The notes: generated by a model from the sequence alone, not told the origin. DNA of 64,000 nt from Psettodes erumei (GCA_016785225.1 JAFBJZ010000512.1:4377001-4441000), one strand, 5' to 3'. Numbered from the stretch's first letter, positions 23,301 through 34,995 are shown. Numbers and translations are program-made.

Positions 23301-23763
23301 GAAACCAAAAAATCCCAAATGTGGGAAGTGTAAAAGGCATTTAAAATGAATAGTTCATCAAAAACAACACCTAGCATTTGTCAGGGACATTTTCACCTTA
23401 ACAACAGCAAGTGGTCCCTGTGACTCTCCAGCCAGTGGTGATTGACAAACACTTGCATGGATTATGTCCAACGGGCACTGAGGCAGAGAAACCAGATCTG
23501 TAGCGGGGATGTGAGAAACAGGTGGCCAGTAGGGGGCACTGTCAGACAAGACGGCATCGGTACTGGATGTGGATTCATGACATGTGGATGTCCGGGTGTG
23601 GCAATGGAGATGGGTCAAAACAATCAAAGCTAAGCTGTGCAAAGACCGTTCCGACTGTTGCCATGTATGGACACGGACTAACCTTCTAAAACAGCAAGAT
23701 ATTTCAAAAACAAAATTTTATTGCAGCACCAAAGTAGTTTAACAAGACAGTTCAAATTGCACT

Positions 23764-23848
23764 TTAGGACCTCAACCCGTTGGCTATATCATTGGTGCCA
23801 GTATGGATGACATTTATAATGTGAGGGTTATTCACAGGAGATGGGAGT
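23764..23848 (-). mobile_element. LINE ORF1-type esterase fragment (HTGTNDI)
   Basis: On the minus strand, immediately after the TAAR1-like stop, the frame reads NNPHIINVIHTGTNDIANG. This resembles the hVGTNDI motif of the SGNH/GDSL-like domain found in ORFs of fish L2/CR1-type elements. Orientation and order (esterase then endonuclease at 23300-23088) fit one ruined element inserted between the TAAR1-like gene and copy B. It was identified by motif only. Confidence 0.5.
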
Positions 23849-24835
23849 TTATTCAGTGAAAAGTGTTGTCTCTGAGATGTTAGACCTAAAGACGCTACCG
23901 GAAGCAAATAATCGGAATGCTTTTCTAAACCAACTGTAAAAGAACGCATATATTAAAGGGTTCACGGTTGAGTTCAAGTAGCCCACCCATACAAGTGTTT
24001 GGAACACTGCCGGTGGCGTTGAGTAGCCAATATAGGGATCGACCACGTTGCAGACGAAAAAAGGGGTCCAGAAAGAAAGAAACACCCCCATTATGAGAGC
24101 GAGTGTTTTTGTGGCTTTCGTCTGGCTGGTGCTTGCTGCGCACGCACGGCTCGCATTCTGTATGCGCCGCAGCTGTCTCTGTGCAACCAGGAAAACCTTC
24201 AGATAAACGCCGAGCATTATTACTCCCGGGACGTAAAACGAAAGTAGCGACGAGACTGTGCTGGACGGCCCGCTCTGAAACAACACGCATCCCCCTTCAC
24301 ACGCAACGTGGTTGTAGTAGATCTCCTCAACCCCCCAGATGTTCAGCTTCAGGAAAATCATTCCGAAACCCACGAGAGCTGAGACACCCCAGCTGAGCAG
24401 AATCATGACCAGCGTGACACTGACGGTTATTCTTCTCCTGTAGAGCAGAGGTTGGCAAACGGCGTAGTGTCGGTCAAGCGATATGAACGACAGATTTAAG
24501 ATTGACGCCGTGCACAGCGTGACGTCGGAGCTCATGTAAACTTTGCAGAGTAAGTCGCCAAAGTACCAGCAGGTCTCCACGCACTGGATCATGCTGGGGA
24601 ACATGACTACCAGTCCCAGCAGGAGGTCAGACACAGCCAGAGAGGCGACGAGGTAGTTGGTTGGCGTGTGGAGTTGCCTGAAGTAGGCGATTGAGACGGT
24701 GACCAGGAGGTTCCCGCACACTGTTAGGCCGACCGTGAGTCCTAGAATGGTGTAGAGGGTGATGCGCAGCGGCAAGGGGTAGATGATCCTCAGACACGAC
24801 ACGTTGCTGGACTCATAGCACAGCCCTGACTCCAT
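23849..24835 (-). CDS. taar1: Trace amine-associated receptor 1-like
   Basis: Single-exon GPCR of 328 residues beginning MESGLCYESSNVSC, a typical short glycosylated TAAR N-terminus. TAAR1-like blocks are FRQLHTPTNYLVAS, CWYFGDLLCK and the amine-site Asp in SSDVTLCTASILNLSFISLDRHYAVC, here quoted in parts: SSDVTL and FISLDRHYAVC. EEIYYNHVACEGGC also matches EEIYYKHVHCRGGC of human TAAR1. TM7 carries NSTVNPLIYAFFYSWF, the complete TAAR fingerprint. It is clearly more divergent from copies A and B than these are from each other. TAAR1 in mammals senses trace amines in brain rather than odours. The subfamily call is by eye. Confidence 0.82.
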   Translation of the reverse strand: MESGLCYESSNVSCLRIIYPLPLRITLYTILGLTVGLTVCGNLLVTVSIAYFRQLHTPTNYLVASLAVSDLLLGLVVMFPSMIQCVETCWYFGDLLCKVYMSSDVTLCTASILNLSFISLDRHYAVCQPLLYRRRITVSVTLVMILLSWGVSALVGFGMIFLKLNIWGVEEIYYNHVACEGGCVLFQSGPSSTVSSLLSFYVPGVIMLGVYLKVFLVAQRQLRRIQNASRACAASTSQTKATKTLALIMGVFLSFWTPFFVCNVVDPYIGYSTPPAVFQTLVWVGYLNSTVNPLIYAFFYSWFRKAFRLFASGSVFRSNISETTLFTE

Positions 24836-26699
24836 CTGCTCTGAGGGAGACGAGAACGTTTCCCACTCAGCTCAAAGTGCCAGAGGGTAGGGAGCGTTGC
24901 GAGAGGTGAGGACAAGGGGACCCAACACTTTTGTCAAGGAAATGGGCAACTTTTTAGTTGCAATATCAAAACAAGAACAACAAAATCAACACGATGAGAG
25001 AAATATGATGAAGTCTTGTGTGACAGTTTTATATATATAAACATACCTATAGAGCCTTGGGTTCTTCAATGATAAGGCACTGGTCCTGTAAATTAAGTCG
25101 GTTAAAAAAAATCGGATTCATGCAAGGCAGTAGGGTGAATTCCTGTGAAAAAAGAAGAAAGTGTTACTGCTCCCATAAAGTAATATTATGTTAGCGCACT
25201 CCATTGTTTTTATTTGGTGAAATGGACTGTATAAGTCAGGCCCCTCTCTGCCTGACATAGACAAAACTGTTCAGGAATTCTGTAAATCTTGCACCAGACA
25301 TCAGTAGGTACATTTCAGTTCACCTGGTTTTATGCACACTTTTATTGGCTCATTGAAATCAAAAAGATTTGAGATTTTGAAAGTAAGTGACGTTGCGAAG
25401 ACGTCGGTTGAGGTCACATCGGCACTAAATTTCATCTGCTCGGGACAAAACTCGGAGGTAAGTCGGCACAAAGTGAACCCTTGCTTCCCAAAAAAAAAAA
25501 ATGCAGATGAAACACGAAACACATATTCAACACATATTTTGGCTTCTCCTGACGTTTCCCTGTTATCTTCGAAGTGCTGTATCATTTGCAAATCATCAAA
25601 CTATCAGCCACCACTCAGAACACATTACATTGACATCATCATCACTTAAAAACTGCTCTTGAAGCCCTTAGGTTATGAGCATCAGGGTAAAACATGGCTG
25701 TGCTTCAGTCCTGCACTTACCTTCCACGATCGGCTGGTCGGCTGAGGTGTGACCACCGCAAAAGTCTGCTCCTGTTGCCGTTAGTTATGAGCTCTGTCTG
25801 GCTGGCCAGTCGAATCGGAAAATTTAGTAGCAGACCCCTCAGGGTAGTGGACTGTCTGTCCCAGTGGATGTTGTACAGTGGGAGGTTGTGATCCCTTCAC
25901 AACTCATTAGATTTAAAGATTTGAAAGGTCACAGGCGAATTAAGAAAAGAAATGACGGCATCTGAATCTGAAAAGCAAATATTTGAAAGTGTTAAGCAAC
26001 TCAATGTGTTCTACTTTTTGCTAAGTATCAGGTTCTATCAGTCTGTTATGAATCGCTGGCAATTTGGTTCTTTTTCGGAAAGTAGGAGTTAAATAGGACA
26101 AACGTTCTCATGATTATTCATGTTAAATGTCAGCATGGCATAGCATATACAGCAGAACTGTTGTCACTAACCTGGGTTTGTGCTGATTTGCTCAGGTGAT
26201 GGCTGTAATTAGTTGTATGATGTTTTTTCACTGCAGGGTAGCAGCATGAAGACGACTGCTGGTTCAGAACTGCTTATGTACAAAACGTGATCAAGCTTTA
26301 TTTCATACTCTTTCCAGTGTCTGACAACAGAAAGGGAAACTAAATATTTGTATTTTTATATCTCTAAACTTCGCCAACCCATTGCCATCAAATGTTTTCC
26401 AACACAGTTTTTGAAATATGGACATTTTACACAGTCCAAATAATAATGCGTTTTCATAAGGGACGTCGCACTGTTGTGGTCTGATGGTCCTGTGTGTCTC
26501 ATGTGGTCAAATGGTTAACCCAAGTCAACATCCACTCCTTTGTTCCTAATGTGGACCCACCCTCCTTAAGACCCTGATTCCCATCCACATTATCTGGTTT
26601 ACATGCATTTTAAAAGTCCAGAAAAGACCAGGGAGTTGCCACACGGAGACACAACACTTCAGTTTTGCCGTAAAACTAACATTGCACTTTCTTTATTAG

Positions 26700-26967
26700 G
26701 GCTCTGTGTTGGCAAGTATCTGACAATACATATCATGATACATATCGCGATACAGCGGTTCCGATTCAATATATCACGATATCTTGCATTTCTATTTGTG
26801 ACACAATATATTGCATTTTTAAAAATGCAGCTGGAGAAAAACTGTGACAGTTTAAAGAAGACAACCATTGTCCTTCAGTAAAATCGATACCATGTTTCTA
26901 AAACTCAAAACAGTATCACAAAATAAAATATCACAATATTGATATTCAGATTTTTTTCTTACACCCC
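26700..26967 (-). mobile_element. MITE-like repeat with ATATCG-rich core
   Basis: The segment ends in TTACACCCCTA, whose complement TAGGGGTGTAA is the typical start of an abundant fish non-autonomous DNA transposon family. Its interior is full of CGATAT/ATATCG-type words (ATATCGCGATAC, ATATCACGATATC, AATCGATAC), as in that family. The left boundary is approximate. It was recognised from pattern memory only. Confidence 0.5.
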
Positions 26968-27959
26968 TACTTTTTATTGGAAACAGCATATTAAAAAAAA
27001 AGTTCCAAGATTTTTTTTGTTTTGTTTTTTGTTTGCATCAGGTCTAATAATGAATGCGACGTAAACACCAACTAGAGGTGTGAGAGGTCTGGTGGGGGAC
27101 GTCGCGCGGCGTCCCAGTTTTTCACAAGTCCAAGAACTGGGAATTCATTACCGGCGTCTGCGCTCCAGCGCCTCCCCGTCCTGGGAGCTCATTATTTTTC
27201 TGAGGGTGTGAAGAGTGGCTATAGCTGTGCACGGCAAAATAAATTGCCGATGACAAACAACCTAATAGTTGTCATCATTAGTCGATCAAGTGAGGGCAAG
27301 ACTTTCTTAAGTACTGACCTCTGTGCCGGCTCACTAAAACTAAAACTGGGTGTTTGTAAACGTATTTATTGGTAGCATTTATATAATTGAGTAGTTATCC
27401 TGGTGGTCACAGTTCAGGGCTTTTAATGTGATCAGCATAAAACGATGACATGACGTCCCGAAAAGTTTAACTGGGAGATTCTGTTCGCCACCTGTCTGTC
27501 ATTTATAGGACCCTGTGAAAACCATTTTAATTTTTCCAGATTTTTTTCCAGGTTTTATTTTGCATTTGAATTATTTACATTGTGTTTTACATTTTAACAT
27601 TCAACTTGTCATCTGAAGAGTAAGAGTCCAAACCAAACAAGATTTCTTAATCCTAATCCAATCCATTTTTCTTAGATAGCGGCAGTTAGCAGTATACATT
27701 AGCTCAAGTCACTTTAGGTCTTGACCTCACTGTGTTAAAGACAGAAACCCAACAGTGAGCAAGCATTCGGCGACAGTGGAGAGGAAAAACTCCCTTTTAA
27801 TGGGCAAACACCTTGAGCAAACTGGACCCAGAGCTGGGTGGCCATCTGCCTTGGCCGGGGGCTGAAAGGGATGAACTCACGTGGAGTGCTGTGATAAGAC
27901 AGCTGTGATGGCCCAGGATGGGCGTGGCTTTCCGGTTTGCCTCTCCCTCTCTTCCTGGT

Positions 27960-28335
27960 GACCGGAGGCGTGGCTGGCCATGACAGGCAGACGAGGCACA
28001 CCTGGAGCTCATCATCTGGCAATCAGCACACCACCTTAAAAGCCCTGCTCCCCAAGACTCTGTGCCAGATGATTGCCCTGCAACATCCCGCGTTCCTCGT
28101 TCTCCTAGACCTCGACTATGTTCCGACGCTTTGACCACGGCTATGTTCCTGACCACGATCTTGACCTCGGCTATGTCCTCGACCACGTCTACGCCAACTG
28201 CTCGGAAGAGTCGGCACCAGCAACAGCACGTGTGCGACTCTTCAGGGATTTTCCTCGCGCTGTTTTCCTCGCTGGCAACCAATAAAGAATCGAACTGTGT
28301 GCCTCTGGTCTCCTGCACTTCTTGGTCCGAAAGCA
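27960..28335 (+). mobile_element. Retroelement-derived segment (possible solo LTR or 3' end)
   Basis: The segment contains ACACCTGGAGCTCATCATCT and TTAAAAGCCCTGCTCC. Imperfect repeats of GACCTCGNCTATGTTCC and GACCACGNCTATG follow, then an AATAAAG signal at 28281 and TCTCCTGCACTTCTTGGTCC. This order (TTAAAAG, GACC-rich repeats, AATAAAG, TGCAC..GGTCC end) is common in repeated 3' ends or LTRs of fish retroelements. No coding domain is present. Confidence 0.35.
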
Positions 28336-29093
28336 CCGCCGTGTCAACAGCTCTGATTTCTTTTTGTTTGGCATGGCGACAGTGTAGACGCAGACCAGAA
28401 ACATGGCCAGGGAGAGGGGATAGAGGATAGAGTCCGGAAACGCTGGTAAATTTCATTAAAAAAAACAGATGCCATCGTGCATTGCTGTCCTTAGTAAGAG
28501 GGACGAAAAAAACAGCTGAGGGGAGGAGAGGAGGCACGACAGACAAAATTGTGCCATGTCAAAGTTTCCCCAGGAGAGGGAGGTATCTGTGTCAGAGCCT
28601 GGACACAGAGAATGCAGACGATGTACAGTATGTGTATTTGTAGTTTAAACATAAGTGGTCATCTTATGAGACGGCAAACATTGCAGTCCAAGTTCATGAC
28701 CGTGTAATGCTGACGTAGTGACCGGCACAGAGAACGTGACACAAGTAGCGTCCGAAAGTGTTTTTTTTTTTGCTGATGAGCTCACTATATAGCCCCTATA
28801 TAATCCCCTATGTGTAGAACTCCCAAGATAGTGGGTGGGGGGGGGCAACCCAAGAGCAGGACGGTCCAGGGAGATGAGGGGAGGAACAAAGACTGCGGCC
28901 TTTTTTTTTTGCTTGAGAAGGTTCCTAACTTAATGAACCTTTCCACAACAATAGCTTGATTTCTCGAAATGTCGAAGATGGTAGCTTCAGCGCTTCCTGT
29001 CTTAATCTCCTTTAGCGTAGGATAAACTTATGGAAGAGAAGCGCGCCGTCCCACAGTTCCTAGCGGCGGCCCAAATCGAGTGACGCAGTGTCG

Positions 29094-29116
29094 CAAACAC
29101 AATCTTTATTTACTTC
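29094..29116 (-). promoter_or_regulatory. AATAAA poly(A) signal segment, likely kcne4
   Basis: The minus strand reads GAAGTAAATAAAGATTGTG followed by TTTG, containing AATAAA, 2.2 kb downstream of the kcne4 stop. The identical 23-bp segment also lies downstream of acsl3 at 33380-33402. Confidence 0.45.
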
Positions 29117-30187
29117 CTATACATCCATCTGAATATCATTTACTCTGGCCTCTTGCTTAATTCCTTATTTTGATTTATCCTTTCAATGACTTAAGTATCT
29201 CTACTTGCGTGCTTGCGTGTGTGTGCGTGCATATGTGCGTGTGTGTATTTGTGTGCGTGTAAGGCCTGAGGCAGAAAGCTCTACTCTTGACTCCCACAGG
29301 AGGGCACTGACGACAAACATCCTGCTTCACGGCGCAGTCGACGCTTCCCGCTTCACATCTGCTTCTCATTTTCACCCTGCTCACTCTTTGCTCACTCTTC
29401 CCACTCGGTCTCTCTCTCCATCCCACAACACACCTGCACACATTTTTCCTGCTCGTCGCCTGAGAGGCGGCAGCGCGCGCCCCTCGACTCCCCGGCTGAC
29501 AACAAACGGTTCACAGCGCGCTTCCGTTCGTTTGTCGTAATGGTTCGGTGGGGGTGTTCATGCTGTGCTCTGTCTCAAGCTGTCCACAAAAGACCGGGAG
29601 AGATGGCTTGTCTTTTCACGGTTAGCAGTTCCTGTTCATTTGACCTCTCTGTGGACACGCTGCAAAGGCAGCCTTCAAATTCTTTAACTTTGGTTTTTTG
29701 ATTTTTTTTCCTTGTTATCAAAGAACTTTGCTTTGTAAGCGAAGGCTTACAGTACCTATGAATGTATACGCAAAACTTTTTTATTAACAAAAGAAGATCT
29801 TTTAAGATTAAAGTGAAAACAGATATAATGGATCTCGATGCACAACTTTTGCACGGCCTTAAATCCTCACGCCAAAATATCACCAGAAAATGGAGATGAA
29901 ACCTGCTTCAGACTTTATGATTGCCCCCCTCCCCCACACATTTTTTTTTAGGCCTTGTCAGTTTTAAACATATGGACTTAACTGGAAATAATAGGGACAT
30001 AACCTGCTGTGTCTGTGTGTGGAAAAATAGAAGGATGGAGACGTCGTCTGTTCTAACACGCATCATTGTAAAGAGCTAATGTAGCCCACTTACGAACAAA
30101 ACGTGGAAATGATAAGATTGCGCTTTCATCTTCCTTATTTGCAAGTAGCAGTAACCCACGCAAGAGTGCCCCCCACTGGTGCATCGT

Positions 30188-30189
<2 letters not shown>

Positions 30190-30221
<32 letters not shown>
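30190..30221. repeat. (CA)n microsatellite
   Basis: About 16 CA units are seen directly, probably within the kcne4 3'UTR or its 3' flank. Confidence 0.95.
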
Positions 30222-30223
<2 letters not shown>

Positions 30224-31327
30224 TAATGGGGAAAACAAAGCATGTCTCCATTCAAAAGAGTTCATTTTTTTTCTCTTCTAAAACACTACAAAGATTCCGT
30301 CTTAAATTAAGCCTTACAGAGTGACAAATACGGAAAAAAAAACCAACATATGTACAAGTGCATCGCTTCCTTCAAGTAAACCAACGCTGTCAGCCGTGCT
30401 CGCACCAATACATCACGGTTCAGTCTTTCAAGTGGGTTCCAGGTACATTTCAGCGCTCAAGACCGCGGTGGCAGAGAGCAAGTCAAGTTCAGTCCAAACA
30501 GACACACAAAACAAAAAAACAACAACAAAAAGGCCAGTCTGTTTCGCTCAGTCCCCTGCAGGGTGAGCCAGTGAGGTGTAGTTTCAGGAGCCGGGAGGGG
30601 GCCACCCAGCAAAACGAAGCAAAGTCATAGTTGTACACTAAAAATAGTAAGAAACTATAGTAACATATTCTAATTCTATTTTACTGAGTATAGATAGCCA
30701 AGATTCATTTTTATATATGTTTTGGGTTACGTTTTGTTACTTATATTCATTTATTGGTGTATTTATTAACAACTCCACACATGGTCTTTTGTTTTTCTTT
30801 TACAGCACATTGGAGGTTTTAACTTTTTTTCTCCCCTCCCTTCCTCTGCAAAATCAAATGCATTTCGTGGACTTTGTTTTGTATGCTGCTACCCCTAGCA
30901 GGCACGAATAAAGTCGTACTGAATTATTACATTCGCTATGTATTGATTTATGTCTAAGTTATTCCAACATACATACAGTATTTCCAGACCAGGGTAGCCA
31001 TAGGTTTTGAACTCTTAAAGTGAAGATACGTCAGTGTTTAAAGAATTAAAAATTCCCGAGGGGCCCACACCCGTCTAAAACATTTCACAAAGGTTGCGGA
31101 GGTTTGTTTGACTTTTCCCAGGCCTCTCGTGGAGATCATGGGGCGATAATGAGGACTTTGGGAGTCTTTTTGTGGCGAAATAGAAGACTTATGGTTGGAC
31201 TGTTTGAGCGTCACCACCGACCGCTCCTCGGGATATTGTCTCCTCTTCTCTGGCCAGGGAGAGGGTCACACGCCATTTCTCGTGGCGGGGGGTTGGGGTG
31301 GGGTGGGGTTAGGGGGGCAGGGGGTGT

Positions 31328-31867
31328 TCAGCCCGAATCGTCCCCGCTGTTCTCGGATCCTCCCTTCGCGGCCTCCTCCAGCCCCTCCGCCGAGCCGCTG
31401 TCCGACTCCTCCTCGATGGCGACGCGCGTGTCCGCGGAGGAGCACAGGGAGCTGACGCTGCTCTGTTCCGCGCACAGCGCGCACGCCAGCGGGGAGGGCG
31501 GCGCGCCCTCGCGGCCCAGGCGGTTGCCGTGGTTACCGCAGAACGGCAGCGACGCCTGCACCGAGCGCAGCCCCGACGTGGCGGCGGCGTGGAAGGCCAG
31601 GCTGTGTTTCCTGGGCAGCGCGCCCCACTCGCGCTGCTCCTCCTCGTGCACAAGGCGCGTGAAGACGTTGGTCCGCCTCTTCTCCCTCCTCTTGGAGCGG
31701 AAGTAGCCGAACATTATGCCACAGAGGAAGACTCCGTAGAAAGACATGACGATCAGGATGTACAGGTACGCGTTCCCATCGCTTTTGTCCGCCTGGGAGC
31801 TCGTGCTGCTCTGCGCGTGCGTGAAAGGGCGTTTGTGTGACGCTGTGGAGTTTTCCAGATGCTCCAT
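31328..31867 (-). CDS. kcne4: Potassium channel regulatory subunit KCNE4 (MinK-related peptide 3)
   Basis: Single-pass membrane beta subunit that modulates voltage-gated K+ channels; in mammals it inhibits KCNQ1 and Kv1-type channels. One exon, 179 residues. It has a short extracellular N-terminus with the glycosylation sequon ENSTAS. One membrane helix follows at about residues 33-55 (YLYILIVMSFYGVFLCGIMF), then the basic juxtamembrane motif GYFRSKRREKRR. A long acidic, serine-rich cytoplasmic tail contains LRSVQASLPF and ends in GSENSGDDSG. Human KCNE4 has YFYILVVMSFYGIF, GYMKSKRREKK and GLRSVQVPL at the same places (from memory), so the family call is firm. Neighbouring acsl3 and farsb match the human 2q36 order. 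The first ATG of the frame is used. Codons in the C-terminal half are very GC-rich. Confidence 0.95.
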   Translation of the reverse strand: MEHLENSTASHKRPFTHAQSSTSSQADKSDGNAYLYILIVMSFYGVFLCGIMFGYFRSKRREKRRTNVFTRLVHEEEQREWGALPRKHSLAFHAAATSGLRSVQASLPFCGNHGNRLGREGAPPSPLACALCAEQSSVSSLCSSADTRVAIEEESDSGSAEGLEEAAKGGSENSGDDSG

Positions 31868-34800
31868 GTTTGTTTGCTTTTTTTGTTTTTTTTAAAAATT
31901 GCAGCTTACGTAGATGACCTTAGCGGTGCGCTGAAAAAAAGATACAGAAATACATCCGGAAATGTGAGGATTATTTTTTTTTTCACATTAACGCACACAT
32001 CCAAGTGAACATTTGTTGTAAAAGTTGTTACAAAGTGGTGAAATATATAATATAAATATAAATATATAATATATACATATAATGAGAGTCATTATACCCC
32101 CAGAACTATGCCATTGTGGACAATAAAAAATATATTTTTACATTTTTTATATTTTATCACAAACATCATTTAGGTCGGCAAAAGTAGTGATAAAGTCACG
32201 GTCATTGCAAAGTAAAGTGAAGATACTGCAAAACAATGCAAAGGAGTACTTTCAGAATATTGTGCAAATACCATCTTTTTGAGTTGCTACACAAAGCGAC
32301 ACAAGAACGATTCACGCAAACGGATGGCGAACAGCCCCAGCCGACGACGCTGCCATCCGTCAACTCACCGAACTAAAGAAAAGCCGAGTCTCGCACGGGC
32401 CTCTTCCCGACCTCCTCTCTTCTCGCAGCTCTCCCGAAGTTTGGCAGGACCACTGAAGCCTCGACGTTATTTATACAAAGACCCCCGGATGGTCATCATG
32501 AGTCATGTGATGGGGGGCTGATTGTAAGATGAGCCCCACGGCTATGGAAGCCCAGGAGGGACGTTATGTTTAAAAAAAAAAGAAAAAAAGGAGTAATAAA
32601 CAATAACTGGTAGTTTTTAATATTATTGACACCTTTGGGGGATTCTTATGAAACCAGTGAATTCCCACTAGTATGTTACTAACTTTTTCAAGAAATATTA
32701 CATCATTTCTTGGCCCCTTGGGAATGTGATGGAAAAATACATTTTTAAAAAAACTGAAACAATTTAGAAAAGGGGGTGATTTCTCCTGGAGTCCCTCAGT
32801 AAAACTCTGCTTTGGGATGTGTGTACGTGTATGTCGGATGAATCTCCTCATTCCCCTTCCAAAGCCTCTGCATGATCCTTGGGCACAAATGATAAATAGA
32901 TCTAAACTCCTCATCTCGCCGTGTGTCGTTTTTCATTTTTGTTTTTATCGCCGGCACAAGCACTAGGGTCCTTTTTCTTAAGTAAAAAGTACCAACACAA
33001 CAGTGCACCAATACTCCGTTAAAAGTAAAAGCCTCGCACTCAAACTCATACCCTTGTAACTGAAATATTATTATTATATGTTATGTAATTTGACTGTTTA
33101 CATGGGCTGCGCGAGGCGCAGGTAGTTTTAACTGCTTCATATATAGTCAGGCAGTTTAGTGTAGTGATTTCTGGTTTTGAACTCAACGTCAACAACTCTG
33201 GGAAGGTCATCCATGAGTAGATGTTATCGTCTGTGCGCCTTTTGGTCACATCAGATTCATCCCACAAGGCCGATATGTTAAACACACACTAGTCAATGTG
33301 CCTAATACTCAAAGTTTAAATAATTTACTTGGTGATTTCGGCAAAAATAATAAACTATAAAACACTCCTGCACGTAGACCAAACACAATCTTTATTTACT
33401 TCATTTGTGTGTTTTCCAAAGGTCAATTACAAATAAATACCGTAGCTTGGACGCATTATGTTACAAAACCTGAAGCCGAGAGGGGAGCGGAGCTCCAAAA
33501 CTCTCTGATCATAAAAGTTGAAGTTAAAATGGAGGCGATACGTGTGCTATGTACACTCAAGGAAAACGTGAAATAAAAAAAAAAAAAAATCAGTCTGGGA
33601 ATTAGAAAAGGCGTGACTCAGAATCGCGAGGGAAGGCAGCAGGTGCCTCGCTGTCGGGGAGTGCTGAGGCGGTGATTGTTCTTTGTGCGGACATCGTCAG
33701 TCGTACTCACGAAGACGACAAAAAAAAAAAGTGACGGGGCTTGAAACTGCTCAGGACAGTCCTACGAAAATGACCGAGGAAGTTGCACTTGCAGAAAGGC
33801 GTGCTCGTCTTACAACGACAGTGCACCCACGCACGTTGCGAAAGCTTTATTTCACAAGTGTAAATCAGCTGCCTCCTTGGACAGAGATGATACGTTTTCG
33901 TATTGCACTGGGATTTATCAAACGTGACAGTGATTACACAGTAATTTCATCTGTGCTACAGGCAAGTCAATGTGCATTTTTTTTCCTGCACACTGTGGTT
34001 TGTACAGCACTTAGAAAAGTATGTTCTGTCATCGTAGGAAAATTAAACAGACTAAACAAAAGTGCGTCTTTGTTTCTTATCTTTTTAAACAGGCTTATTA
34101 GGCGCATTTGTTCTTTTGTCATTTTCCTAAAAAACAGGAGCAGCAGAGTCGCTCTTTATAATGGAAAAATAATTTGACCACATATGGCCTTAGTATTTTG
34201 TTTTGGTTTTTTTTGTTAACAACCTGCTTTGCCCTCAAATGACTTTGTGATTTTGGTATCAAGACGTGCTGAGGAGAGAGACGTCCCACGAGCGTGGGAG
34301 TCACAGCCTGACTGCGGGTGGCAGACAAAATAAACTGACAGAACTCAAAACACGCTAGAGAAGAAAAGAAAAGAAACAAAGGAGTTAACCATCTCCTGGC
34401 CTGCAGGAGTGGCTGCTTTTTTTTCTTTAAGAAAAAAGGACTGTTGGGACTGGGGGAAGGAACGCGAATCCTTCAACGTAATTAAATTTGGAAGAGGACG
34501 AAAATTAGCTACAGGAAACTCCTCAAGAACCTGCATCGCCGACATGTCGTGATGGGCAAGCGTGATCTGGGCTTCTGCTCGGGCAAAGAGCTCAACAGAC
34601 GACATCAGCCGGCGCACGATCTGTTTCATAACTCACATCTGGGACAATACGATCCCCGCAGAGAGGGTCACGCACCTGGACGGAAAAAGGGGAAAAGGCA
34701 GCAGTGGAGGGGGGTAATTCGAAGCACAATCTCAGCCCGCCTTTAGTTACACGTTCGAGTAAAAGCCGCTTTCCAGCTGAGCGGGTACAAAGGTGCAGCC

Positions 34801-34995
34801 AAGGGGGATATTGCAACATCCTACCCGTTATCCTTCTCTCTTTGAGATCTTAGTACCGTTAAGATCTACCACAGCGCGGGGTCAATCTCTCATCAAGGGG
34901 AGGAAAAAAAACGGAGTGGAGGTTTGAGGGCGTCGGGAGTGTTTTTGAGTCACGTGCTGGTCTGAGCTTTGACAACGATGTGCCGGTCCTCACCG
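31868..34995. other. kcne4-acsl3 intergenic DNA including the acsl3 3'UTR
   Basis: No coding exon recognised. AT-rich blocks at 32030-32160 contain many ATATAT words. The stretch from about 33400 to 34995 is probably acsl3 3'UTR on the minus strand, ending at the poly(A)-signal segment at 33380-33402. Confidence 0.55.
33380..33402 (-). promoter_or_regulatory. AATAAA poly(A) signal segment, likely acsl3
   Basis: The minus strand contains GTAAATAAAGATTG, 1.6 kb downstream of the acsl3 stop. All 23 bp are identical to 29094-29116 downstream of kcne4. Confidence 0.45.

Larger units (their letters stand above)
21440..23310. repeat. TAAR-LINE tandem duplication, unit 2
   Basis: Second unit, paralogous to 19050-21400 in the same orientation and order: 3' flank, TAAR copy B, 5' flank, LINE endonuclease fragment. 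The coding part is nearly identical to copy A, while the flanks have more indels. This suggests a recent duplication or gene conversion. Confidence 0.85.
24836..31327. other. 6.5-kb gap between TAAR1-like and kcne4
   Basis: No exon is recognised. The gap contains a MITE-like patch (26700-26967), a retroelement-derived patch (about 27960-28335), a GC-richer island near 27090-27190, poly-T/poly-A runs, a CA microsatellite (30190-30221) and a shared poly(A)-signal segment (29094-29116). The right third is probably kcne4 3'UTR, since kcne4 is transcribed leftward. Confidence 0.55.

Noticed and set aside
27797..28546. 249-codon minus-strand open frame between TAAR1-like and kcne4
   Set aside because: It overlaps the retroelement-derived patch, has no domain-like pattern and lacks splice-supported partners.
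31104..31706. 200-codon + strand open frame antisense to kcne4
   Set aside because: It is a shadow of the GC-rich kcne4 coding strand; it is low-complexity Ser/Arg/Pro with no family features.
33683..34177. 164-codon + strand open frame downstream of acsl3
   Set aside because: Composition looks like translated AT-rich non-coding DNA; it lies in the probable acsl3 3'UTR, antisense.
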